DNA of 64,000 nt from Anabas testudineus (lineage: Eukaryota; Chordata; Actinopteri; Anabantiformes; Anabantidae), in assembly GCF_900324465.2 (NCBI RefSeq), contig NC_046617.1, positions 11,035,223 through 11,099,222 of the forward strand, given 5' to 3'. The stretch's first letter is position 1. Every line of letters starts with the position of its first letter. A model generated the notes under the pieces. It had not been told where the DNA came from and ran no database searches. It was given only the letters and a program-made list of their open reading frames with translations. Below, in pieces: positions 34,004 to 44,498 of the stretch. Both the position numbers and the translations under genes were made by a program.

Positions 34004-36036
34004 AGTTCAGCGACACGTAGAGCTTCTCAATTTAGGCACAAAGTAACATTGGTTGTTACGACACTATATGTTGCTTGTAAAGAAAACACAAGTTCATTCC
34101 GTCTGCAAACGTTTTCCACAACTACTTCAGTAAGAAGCACGACGCGAAATCAACGCGACACTTTCCACATGGTCCTACCGCTGTGTCACACACTAAAACG
34201 TCCGTGTGTCTCACAATGTTAATGTTCCTACCGCCTCCAGATGCACACACTGCATAATGATATTACACTCAGTGGACCGTTTAGAAACGTAGAAAAACAT
34301 GTTTCTGTAACATTTAAATCATCATACAGCTCAAGTAAAATTTAAATGCGCACAAAAGGGCCAATACAACTGTGCAGTATCATTAGATGTCATAGTTCCG
34401 CTATTACCATACTATAATACCATGATTTATGAAGCTGTGTGGTACTGCTTTGTGGTACTTTTAAAGGTTAAATGTTTATTAACCAAAGGAAGTCGTTTCC
34501 CTCATTAACCATCAACTGAAGTGTTACTAATTATTTCATGGTTGTAGTTTCATATTGTGACCATAAAATGGCAGAAAAGCGTTTATTCTCGTGTGCACAG
34601 TGAGGATAACATGTTTCCCAGACCCAGGAAATTGTTCCTTTGTTGTCCACAATCACTTCCAAAAATATACATATGACAGTCCTGTTTGGGTGTGACCATC
34701 AGCCCACAATGGCTGTAAGTGTAGTGTAAGTGTAATACTTACAATACTACATGTACACTGACCTTTGTACTCCACCACATTAATTGGAACAGTAACAGTT
34801 GCTGGTTACTGATTTTACATCACTGACATAAAAAATACTACAACATTCACAACAGAACTAACATTTTGAATCACGTTAAAGATGTTTCAGTAATAGAGTA
34901 AAAGTGTAAACCACTGTATTAAGACGACATGCTAAGACAACTCAGTTCTTTCTGGGATGGCATCTGTGGCAGAACAGCAGGCTGCTCACACAGGGAGGAG
35001 ACATCTCAGGATTGCTGCACAGAGCGCCGAGCTACACAACAAGTACTGGGTCATTTGAATACTTTGTAATTAGCTGTCGACTTCTTCCGAGCTCCTGAGA
35101 CAGGATCCCTGGAGTAGACGGGGTTGGCCTACCTGCTGCAAAAACTCTTAAGATTCATTTGTGACCTACTTTTCTTTTTTTTTTTTTACCTTGAATTTCA
35201 CTTAAAACACACAAAAGAGAACTATTAGTTTGGAGGAAGCGGCTCATTGTTATGATTTTAAATCTTGATCTTTGAAGGTTTGATTTTTAAAATGTTTTGA
35301 TATCTGTGCCTCCTGGGAGCTTCTGGCAGACACTGAAACAGAGATAAGACATTAAAACACTTCTCAGCTGCTGCGGTAAGTTCTGAGTTTTCTCTTGTCT
35401 TTCAGTACAATCTACTTTTATGTAGACTAATACATATATATATATTGCACTTATTGTTCTCCAAAGTTGCACATAGACTAATAATCATTTGATTTATGGT
35501 AAATCATTACTGTAAATCAATACTGTGCACATGTTAATTATCTGTACTGGATTTTCTTTCCTGAAACCAGCACAGAAGAAAAAGTGCTGGTTTGTTTTAG
35601 AAGAAAAATATTTTGTCTGATACCACACAGTGATGTGCTTCAATGAGCGTGTCGCACTTAAAGATTTTTGTATAAGATGTAAATATTGATGTATTTGGAC
35701 TGATGTGTTTATGGTGTTGACCGCGGTTGTTGTGGTTGGATGTGGAGCTGACCCGTCTGTTGACCGTGAGATTCAGGTGTGTTGACTCTGGCTGGCTTGT
35801 GTTGACTGTTGTCTCTTCACTATTGATCAGCAAATAAACTCCAGCCAGAAGGAAATGTGTGGACTTTAACTTTGCAGGGAGACATCTGGCGAACACTCAA
35901 ATACCACAACACAAGTTTCCTTGATTACAAACTTGGTCTGTGTATCAAAGTGTCTGAATGATGGATGGCGAGTCAAAGATTATCAGGTGTTGTATTTGCT
36001 GTCGAATTCTTATCATGTTCTTTCCTTCACTAACAG
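34004..36036. other. Divergent intergenic region between ppan and angptl6
   Basis: The two genes point away from each other, so both promoters lie here. The first 150 bp upstream of the ppan ATG are CpG-containing with no TATA. A degraded piece of the TACTT-rich fish repeat (CTCCACCACATTAATT near 34770) and a short (TA)n at about 35441-35453 are present. The angptl6 leader exon must lie in the right part, because a 3' splice site (CACTAACAG) ends at 36036. I could not fix the first exon. Confidence 0.45.
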
Positions 36037-36062
36037 GGTGTCCTCAACAGTTCAACAACTTC

Positions 36063-38623
36063 ATGGAGAAGATACTGACCACAGGTCTGATTCTTTTCCT
36101 AACTCTCTGCCTGGATGTACCAGGAACAGACGGGAGGAAGGAGGAAGCCAATGTAGAAAACGCTCAGAAACGTCCCTCACGATCTTCAGACGCCAAAGGA
36201 GGTCGCTGCTCCTACACCTTCATTGTTCCACAGCAGAAACTGACAGGGGCGCTGTGTTTGAACACGCAGTCTGCTGCTACCAACCGCTCAGAGGTGGCAG
36301 AGCTGCGGGTGGAGCTCAGGCGGCAGCAGGAACAGCTGGAGAAGCTCCGCGGCCAACTGGAGCAGGAGGGAGCCCTCTCTGTGGAGATAAGAGCCCTGCG
36401 TAAAGAAAGTAACAGCATGAACTCTCGTATTGCCCAGCTCTATGCCCAGCTGCTGCATGAAGTCATACAAAAGAAAGACCAGGCTTTAGAACAGCAAAGG
36501 GTGGAGAACCTCCTGCTAAATGCAACAACTCAGGTGAGCGGAGATCTGTAGTCTTTAGTGATGCTGGATTCACAACACAGACTGTGTGTTAATGAGTCCT
36601 TATGTTTGGTGTGGTGTACTATCTCAGGCTCTACAGGTGTCCAGTAATTACAGAGAGTTGGAGAAGAAGTATGGAGCCCTCACCTCCATGATGAGCTCCC
36701 AAAACCAGTTTATTGCTCGTTTGGAGAAGCAGTGCCAGTGCAGCGCAACGCACTCTACTCACCTGTCCTCTGTGGTACAGAACAAGTCGTGGTTTGAATG
36801 TTGCATGTTTTTTGGTTTCAACACAGGAACTGAGAACGGTGTGTTGGTTTTGTTTTGTGAACAGGTGACGAGTGAACCACCAAAAAGTTCGTCCAACGTT
36901 CATCCAAATTACAGCTCTGAAGCCAAAGAAATAACCAATGATGTTCAAAGGGATCAAAGTGCTCCTCCACCAAAGCAGGGAAAAGCAGGGGGGGTTCCTT
37001 CCCTCCCCACCACCACAGACAACACTCCCACAGGCCCTCCTTTCATTAGCTTCCCTGTCACAAAGACTCCAGGTACACCCATGTCAAACACGTCTTTTAG
37101 CAGAAGTACTAGATGAGACTTGTGCATGAGTGTGTCAGTCCTCAGTCAGGGTTACTTAACTGCTAAGACAAGCAACAGAAGCTGATGGAGTCAGTGACCT
37201 GCTGGTGGGAGCCCTATCACCCTGAGAATTTCTAAACACTGTCGAAAACGGCTAACAGCTCTTATCAGGACAGAGGAAACGAGCAACACACAGAAACCAC
37301 AGTGTTTGGTGGGGCACAACCTGCACAACCGTAATGTTTGAATGACAACACAGTAAACAAGTCAGCAGTATCGATGTGATACATCACACATGTGACTAAC
37401 CACTTCCTAAAAGAGGTGACATGGTTATTGTGTGAATTTAACTGAGGACTGTGAATGCCTGTCAAAAAGGACCATTAGACATTATGGGGTGGGAGATTTA
37501 AGTCACTGGCATGTTTTAGAAAAAGCTTTAAACAAATAAGGTAAAGCTGCAGCTTGTGTGTAATTTTCCTGGTGCTAAAACAAATAGAAACTCCTATACA
37601 AGTAGCTACTCTTTGTGTTTTTCAGATAGTTTTTCTTTTCTGTAACACAAAGTAATATTACATAATACTAACAATTTTGAAAGTGCACAACACAGACAGG
37701 GGGACACAGATATCTGCATTTGTCTTTTCTCATTATACCATATTTGTCTCCCGACTCAGGACCGTGGCGGGACTGTCAGCATGTGCTGGAATCCGGAGAA
37801 ACCACAAGTGGGATCTACCTGCTTCACCTGCAGAGCGCCAACCGCCTCGTGCAGGCGTGGTGTGAGCAGAGCCAGGCTCAGGGAGGCTGGACGGTCATCC
37901 AGAGGAGACAGGACGGGTCGGTTAACTTCTTCAGGAACTGGGAGCAGTACAAGGTGATGTCTTGCCTGTTTAAAATCTGCCTTGTTCCTTTAATGTCAGA
38001 ATAATAATTATCTATCTTCAACTGAAAACAATATGCAAATGAAGTAAAGTGGTGTGTTGGTGTGTTACAGCAAGGCTTTGGGAACCTAGATGGAGAGTAC
38101 TGGCTCGGCCTGGAACATCTCTACTGGTTAACAAAACAGGCCCAATATAAGCTACGGGTGGCGCTGGAGGACTGGCAGGGCCGGCAGGTGTTTGCAGAGT
38201 ATGACAGCTTCCACCTGGAGCTGGAGAGTGACTGGTACAGACTACGATTGGGACAATACCATGGGACTGCAGGGGACTCGCTCTCATGGCACAACAATAA
38301 GGCCTTCACCACTCTGGATCGAGACAAGGACGGCTACACCGGTCTGCTCCCCTCCCCCCTCTGTTCCTGTTTATTATCTGTCTCTTGGCTGACTCTTCGT
38401 TTGAATAACATTTTATGTTTTTTTGATTGTTTCCTCAGGAAATTGTGCTCATTACCAGAAAGGAGGTTGGTGGTACCACATGTGCGCCCACTCCAACCTG
38501 AATGGTGTGTGGTATCGGGGTGGACACTATCGCAGCCGCTACCAGGATGGGGTCTACTGGGCTGAGTTCCATGGGGGGTCCTACTCTCTAAAACGAGTGT
38601 CCATGATGGTTAAACCTAGATAG
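36063..38623 (+). CDS. angptl6: Angiopoietin-like 6
   Basis: Secreted fibrinogen-like factor; in mammals ANGPTL6 acts on vessels and energy balance. Six coding exons: 36063-36533, 36628-36774, 36865-37072, 37760-37953, 38071-38341, 38439-38623, summing to 1476 nt and 491 residues. Parts in order: signal peptide (1 to about 24, LTTGLILFLTLCLDVPG), RCSYTFIVPQQKLTGALC near residues 48-65 as in ANGPTL6, a coiled coil (about 76-205), a Pro/Ser/Thr-rich linker, and a fibrinogen-like domain (about 276-489) starting GPWRDCQ and ending YSLKRVSMMVKPR. NCAHYQKGGWWYHMCAHSNLNGVWY is closest to ANGPTL6. A 3' splice site just before (exon from 36037) shows a leader intron. The donor after 38341 is GTCTGC, not the common GTAAG/GTGAG. 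The 90-bp intron 36775-36864 has no in-frame stop. Its place beside ppan matches human. A poly(A) signal lies at 38838-38843. Confidence 0.93.
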
Positions 38624-38837
38624 TAACATAGATGTGTTACGAATATGTGTGATGTGAACGCTGTGTATGATGTGAATCTTAAATATCTGTAGAGGGAGGT
38701 AAACAATGTTAAACTATCTTTTTAAGAGAATCTACATATTCAGTGATATGTCTCGTGACTGTTTTTGAATTCTTAGATGACTAAGACTAATTTGTACCTA
38801 GTTGACATGACTGTGTTGCAGTTTGTGGATGCACTTG

Positions 38838-38843
38838 AATAAA
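38838..38843 (+). terminator. angptl6: angptl6 poly(A) signal
   Basis: AATAAA about 215 bp past the stop codon. A nearly identical copy lies in the duplicated segment at about 46962-46967. Confidence 0.7.
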
Positions 38844-39180
38844 ATGATGACAAATTAATTATTGTGAGCTTCTTGAAAACACAGTGAATGACTTTGTGAA
38901 AAAAAGGGGTGTGGATTCATGCATTGTTCCACAAACAGGCTGCTTGTGGCATCATATTTCCGTTTCATAGACATTGTACATTTCCTGTGCACTGGGGCGT
39001 AGCATTTCCCCTTCTACTGATTTTAAGCCTATCTAAGTGTTAGCGGCAGTTCATCTTCATCAGGGCCAGCTCTGATACAGGATTTATGTAAACCATTTTC
39101 TGAAGCTGGATATCTTTGAGACCATCCTGAAACACACATCTCACATGCTCCATCCTTCACCCTTCTGCATGCTGACTAAC

Positions 39181-42100
39181 ATGCTTCCTCTCAGGATGTT
39201 GGTCGCTCTCATGTTCATGTTTTTACTGTCTGGTGAGTTACAGTGTTGGTGTACAACAGAACAGATTTGAAGTGTTACATATTATTTATTTTATGAATAG
39301 AGCTGAGAATATGTTGAAATGCTGGGGCAGTTGATTTGCTAACAGTTTCAGTAGCTCCACGTGTAACTATTGAAGGCATGAGCAAAAGAAATGTAGGTGA
39401 ATAATTTAGTAGTTTATTAATTTTTTATTTTCTGATGAGTGATGTTTTTGTCTATAATCTAAAAGTGTGGATATATTTAGAGGCCAATACATGTGTAACT
39501 TCTGTTAAAGGAAACAACACATTGACATTTGGGAGAGGTAGGTGGTTTTGGTAAAATGACTGCTGTACTCTCTGTGACAGATGGCTTAACGAAGTAGATT
39601 AGCTATATATAGATCAGTCATCGGCAGCACAGCATATTGATTTACATACAGAATATAAATTCTGTGTTCATATATTGTCAGTGTCAGAGATGTAAATCTC
39701 AACAGACAATAACACTAGATTACAATTTTTTATTACCATTTTCAGCATGACTATCATATACAGAGACAATAGGATCACTAGCCTAGCAATAACTATGTTA
39801 TGAGTTATGAGTACCTATACTTACATTGTGAAAAAACTATTTTTTTTCAATTAGTGAATGTTGTACAACTAGATCTCAGATCTGTGATTCAGCATTATTA
39901 TCATGACTTTTATATTATTATTACAAGGTACTTCATGGACACGCCATTGTGCCATGAGCTAAAATTCAGCCTCACACATTACACGTGTAAGGTTGTTCCT
40001 GGTATAAACGGCATGCATTCATGTACTGAGCCGCCAGAGTGCAGCAAAGCCTGAAGTACAGTGAGCGAATGACTGTTTTCGTCTGTCTACAGATGTGGTC
40101 AGTACATGCCCTGCAGAGCAAAACCCTCTTACACTGGATCCTCCAGAGGTTAAAATAAAATATGGACAGGAGCTCTTGGTAAACTGCACCAGCATAGTTC
40201 AAGACCATGAAGGGATGCAGTGGTGCAGTGGAACCGAATGTGAAGGCATGGAATATGAGCGCGCTTTTGTCCAATGGGCACTGATAGCGTCTGAATGGAA
40301 TATAAACGGCTCTTGCATAATAAAGCTGAATGATTCTGTTAAGTGCAGCAAAGACCTTGAAATCACTGTGTACAGTAAGTATGATTTCAAATGAATATTA
40401 TGAAGTGGAAAAAGATCAGTAACAATCAAGATAAATTTGTCATTGTGTGATTTCATTTTGATAGAGAATCCAGATGTGGTTCACCTGCATCCTGTCGATG
40501 TTATGTTGGAAGGAGAACAACATAAGTTGCAGTGTGATATCATCAATGTTGCGCCTGTGCAGAACTTTACCGTGAGGTGGTCCAAAGACAACGTAACCAT
40601 CATGATAACGTCTTTCACCAAAGAAGACAAAACACCAGCAAATTTTTCCTCTTTCGTGTCAGTCACCGTCGGCAGAGAAAAAGATGAAGTTCAGTTTAGC
40701 TGTGAGGCTCAGCTGGACTATGACACAGACTCTGTTGTTAATTCTAGCACAATCAGCGTTTCTGTGAACTGTGAGTAAGCAACAGTAAAAACCACTTCTA
40801 ATTCCTTGCATAGACAAGACACATAATGTCATTGTGTACACTTTTGAATGATTAAATATTACATTTGCCTCTTCAGACGCTCCTGAGCTCAAATACAAAA
40901 CTGATGATGTTTTTGATGTGGAAGAGGGTAATAATGTCACCTTGAGCTGTGAAGCTGATGGAAACCCTCCTCCTGACTATCACTGGACCAAAGATGGGAA
41001 GATGTTGGAAAACGAAAACAGTCCCAGTCTTACAATTACTGAAGTAAACGCCAATGCAACCTACATCTGCACAGCTAGCAATACTGTGGGATACATAACT
41101 GAGCAAATCCATGTTTATGTGAGAAGAAAAATCAGTCCACCTGTTGTAGACGTGACCACACCGGTAGCATCAGCCCCACAAAACGGTAAACACCCATGTG
41201 TACATTTGATTGGATATGAAATATGTAACACTTGTTTCTGTGATGGTCAACTGGATACAGTTGAATACTCATTATTACTGTGCATCAACATGAGGCTAAC
41301 TGAATCTGATTGATTTTCCGTGACAGGTTGTACTCCAACATTAATACCACCTGAACTGGTGGTGAGATTTGGAGAGTCAGCTTCAATTAACTGCACCAGT
41401 TCACACCCAGATTTTGACATAATGGGCTGGGAAGCTCCATATGGAGGTAGCAGATATGTAAAAAGTTCTATAGTCATCTGGGAAGTTGAAAGGCTGGAAG
41501 TCTGGAAACCAGATCCTTTCTGTTATGTCACTCTGGAAAAGGAACAATGTACTGTACATCCAAATATCACTGTCTATAGTAAGTATAAGTCTTCTGAGCG
41601 CAATATACATTATGAATCTTATACTGTATTTGTGGATGTATACGTCTTAAACTGGTTTGGTTCTGATATAAATAGCCGATTATAAGTGTGTTTCTCTTTT
41701 TACCAATTATGTTCTTTATTACAGAGACTCCTGATAGTGTGTCAGTGTCTGCTTCGTCTGATGAACCGTTGGTGGAGGGCAGGGAGTTCTCGCTGACATG
41801 TGACATTATCAATGTGGCTCCTAAAAGAAACCTCATTGTGAAGTGGTACCGAGACCATGAAAAGGTGCACACAGAAATGTTTAAGAACGACACCTCAGAG
41901 CTGCCAAATAATGTGACCTCTACCTGGAAAATGATCCCCAAGAAAAGTTACAATGGAACAAAATTCACATGCAAGGCTGAGCTGGACCTAGGACCAAAGG
42001 GACCGGAGCCTGTCCCTACTGCAACCTCAGAACCTTACATTGCTGTTGTACACTGTGAGTTTTCCATTAATCTATTTATTATTTTATTCCCACACACCCA

Positions 42101-42756
42101 CCTCCCAGCTATTTGAATAGCCTGCAGCCTATTATTTCTACTTCTCAACCCCTTTTTTTCGACAGTTGCCCCTACGTTCAAGGAAGGAAATGACAGTAAG
42201 GAGGTGAATCAGGGTGAAAACGTGACTTTTTCCTGCCATGCTGAGGGAAACCCTGCTCCCGAGATTCACTGGAACTACACCTCTGCAGAGAGTGTGTGGG
42301 AGACCAGTGGAGGGCGCCAGAAGAATATAACCATTAAAGCCACGTCTACCAATGCTGGTGTTTACATTTGTGTTGCCATAAATGAATTTGGGAAGGTGAC
42401 AAGATCTGTCACACTGAAGATAAAAGGTATGATCATTGACTGTGTGATGGACACTTTCGGATGTGTACACAGTGAAGAGCTAACTTATATTAATGTATAT
42501 CATAGTGTGCAGAAAAATTCATTTATTTCATCAGTAAGGGAGAAGTAAACCAATTTATGTTGTTGTGGTTTGTCTTACAGATAAGGCTGATGAAGGCGTC
42601 TCAGGCTTTTCTTGGTGGCACCTGGTGTTGATGGGTCTTATGGTTTTAATTGCCATCGTCTTCCTCGTCCTCTTCATCAAACTCTGGAGCTATCATACAA
42701 AACATGGACAATATAGCTTTATCAATCCAGCTATCCCTCTAGCTACCAAGGCTTAA
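39181..42756 (+). CDS. ICAM-like six-Ig adhesion receptor (copy A)
   Basis: Type I membrane protein of the ICAM/VCAM-like immunoglobulin superfamily, likely a leukocyte-integrin ligand. Eight exons, all joined in phase 1: 39181-39232, 40093-40374, 40465-40770, 40877-41185, 41327-41578, 41725-42054, 42166-42426, 42581-42756, giving 655 residues. An in-frame ATG at 39169 would add four, but 39181 has A at -3. Layout: signal peptide, six Ig domains of one exon each, a transmembrane helix (WWHLVLMGLMVLIAIVFLVL), and a 25-residue tail. D1-D3 and D4-D6 are two rounds of the same set: an ICAM D1-type domain ending in TVYK, a domain with CDIINVAP, then an I-set domain with EGNPAPEIHW or DGNPPPDYHW. 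D4 keeps a GWEAP motif that lines up with the ICAM-1 GIETP integrin-binding Glu; D1 has MQWCSG there. Family call firm; exact orthologue not assigned. Confidence 0.88.
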
Positions 42757-43357
42757 CTTAGTTTTGGGCACTGAATTTTTTTTTATATTTTATTTATCTC
42801 TAATAGCAAGAATGAGATTTATTTTTTTTGTGTTTATTTTTCTATGACAGGATCATAACTTAACATCCTGATGGAGCAGATGTAAGTTACATTTTGTACA
42901 TATGTGGCTAATTTAATCAGATGTTCTCCAAGAAGTGCCTTTTTCAATGAAATTAAGTTGAATTCTTTAGTGACAGTGATAATGTGTCCTATTTTGAACA
43001 TCTTGATTGCTCACTGTTTACTGTATAGTTTGTACTTATAAAACCTTTGTGTTCTTTATCTTATTTTGTGTTCTTTATCTTATTTTGCTTCCTCGACAGT
43101 TTTATGTTTCTATGCTGTGAATGAACAAAAATCTTTCCAACATTTTGCACAGTGACGCCACATTTCTGCAGCGTTGTAGCCTCATTTCACTTAAATCGTT
43201 CAATTGGAAATAGAGAAACCTGCTTCAGGCCTTAATTATGGGACAATTGTGAGATGAGCAGCACTGTGACTGACTGACTGACTGTGTCCAGCATCAGTCG
43301 TGTGTTTTAGCGTCTGTTGATTCTTGGGTTTATTTTAGTTTCATCAATTCAGCAAAG
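42757..43357 (+). other. icam copy A 3' UTR/flank (duplicated)
   Basis: Non-coding and matching 50801-51397 downstream of copy B with scattered substitutions and small indels; one is a GTTCTTTATCTTATTTT unit present twice here and once in copy B. The match ends abruptly at 43357 where a LINE fragment begins. Confidence 0.7.
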
Positions 43358-43506
43358 TTGGCTGGCCTGGGAACGCCTCAGTGTTCCCCCGGAAGAGCTG
43401 GAGGAGGTGTCTAGGGAGAGGGAAGTCTGGGCATCTCTGCTTAAGCTGCTCCCCCCGCGACACGGCCCCAGATAAGCGGAAGAAAATGAATGAATGAATG
43501 AATGAA
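43358..43506 (+). mobile_element. LINE 3' end (RTE/Rex3- or L2-like)
   Basis: About 150 bp encoding the C-terminal end of a non-LTR retrotransposon ORF (PPEELEEVSREREVWASLL, then LLPPRHGPR and a stop), a very short 3' UTR (AAGCGGAAGAAAATG) and an (AATG)n tail. This terminus is very common in fish genomes. A short 3' UTR with a simple-repeat tail is typical of RTE-type elements, but I cannot rule out L2. It is 5'-truncated, as most LINE copies are. It sits exactly between the icam flank and the trip10 fragment, at a large deletion relative to the parent locus (between positions matching 51397 and 59702). Confidence 0.75.
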
Positions 43507-44498
43507 GACTTTCATATTTCAATGTGACATTTGCACCAAATAATACATTTAAACTAGTTAGTTTCTGTTCTTGTATTTTATAGCTCTACCACAGAAACAT
43601 GAACATACACATGGTATTACAGGCTAGATATCACTCTGTATTGTCTCAATCCTAATAATGGCATTGTCTGAGTAACCATTGTGTGTTTACTAGAAAGTGC
43701 AGGATCTGGATGAGAGGCGAGTAAAGAAGTTGGCCCAGGGCTACATTTTGTTCTCAGACACAGAGAAGCATGTGATGCCTATCATTGGCAAGTGCCTGGA
43801 GGGCATTACTAAAGCTGGCACTAATGTTAATGAGAGGAATGTGAGTTAGTCTCAAAACTGCTAAATGGATTATAATATGCAGTATGGCTTTATACTATCA
43901 ATTTGTTTTGCTGTTGTAACTGTTGATTGCTCTTATCCATCATTGCACGCAATGCAGGACTCCATTGCTGTAATAGAGCAGAACAAGTCAGGCTTTGAGC
44001 GCCCTGGGGATTTGGAGTTTGAGGACTACAGTCAGGGCATCAATCGAGCCTCATCTGACAGTAGCCTGGGTACACCTAAAAGCCACGTGGACCTTCCAGG
44101 AAAGAACAGGAGCAAAAACTTTTGGCTTTTCAGCAAAAAGAGTAAGGTAGGACATTTGATGATAGTAGAGCACACTGACCGAAGGTCCTTTTGTTTGCAT
44201 TGTGGAAATGTGAAATGAATTAGTTAGTCACCCCCCCGCCAATGATCAGTGACTGCTGATTTGAAAATCTGTTACTACTTGCACGGCAATGCTAGCGTTT
44301 GAGCCACAGAGCAACGAGGCAGAGCACTCATGATGGACCTGAAGTTGTGGTTACACACAGGCAGCACACATACATAATCTTCTCATCTCCATAGCTCAGA
44401 ATTCTAGAAAAGGTCCTTTGCATGACTCCGTTGCTGGCTGTGAGTGAATAAACCTTGCCCCATCCACGACCTCCCTCTCTCTGCAGCGTGGTTTCCAA
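43505..44498 (+). pseudogene. trip10: trip10 fragment (two exons and introns, duplicated)
   Basis: Matches 59702-60785 of the full trip10 gene, with an indel of about 60 bp near 44398. It contains copies of two F-BAR/linker exons, 43694-43840 and 43958-44146, whose splice sites and reading frames remain open ([20 protein letters not shown] and [16 protein letters not shown]). It has no promoter, no first exons and no 3' exons, so it cannot make an F-BAR protein. It was left when one copy of the angptl6-icam-trip10 unit was deleted internally. Confidence 0.9.

Larger units (their letters stand above)
38133..43357. repeat. Segmental duplication, left copy
   Basis: This span (angptl6 exon 5 part to the icam flank) matches 46267-51397 in the same orientation and order. 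By eye the non-coding parts differ at about 2-4% of positions. The duplicated unit once also included trip10 up to the position of 62042, of which 43505-44498 and 45993-46265 remain. Confidence 0.92.

Noticed and set aside
43694-44146. The two open trip10 exons as a working second trip10
   Set aside because: There is no promoter, no first seven exons and no downstream exons, and a transposon interrupts the adjacent intron. It is a duplicated fragment.
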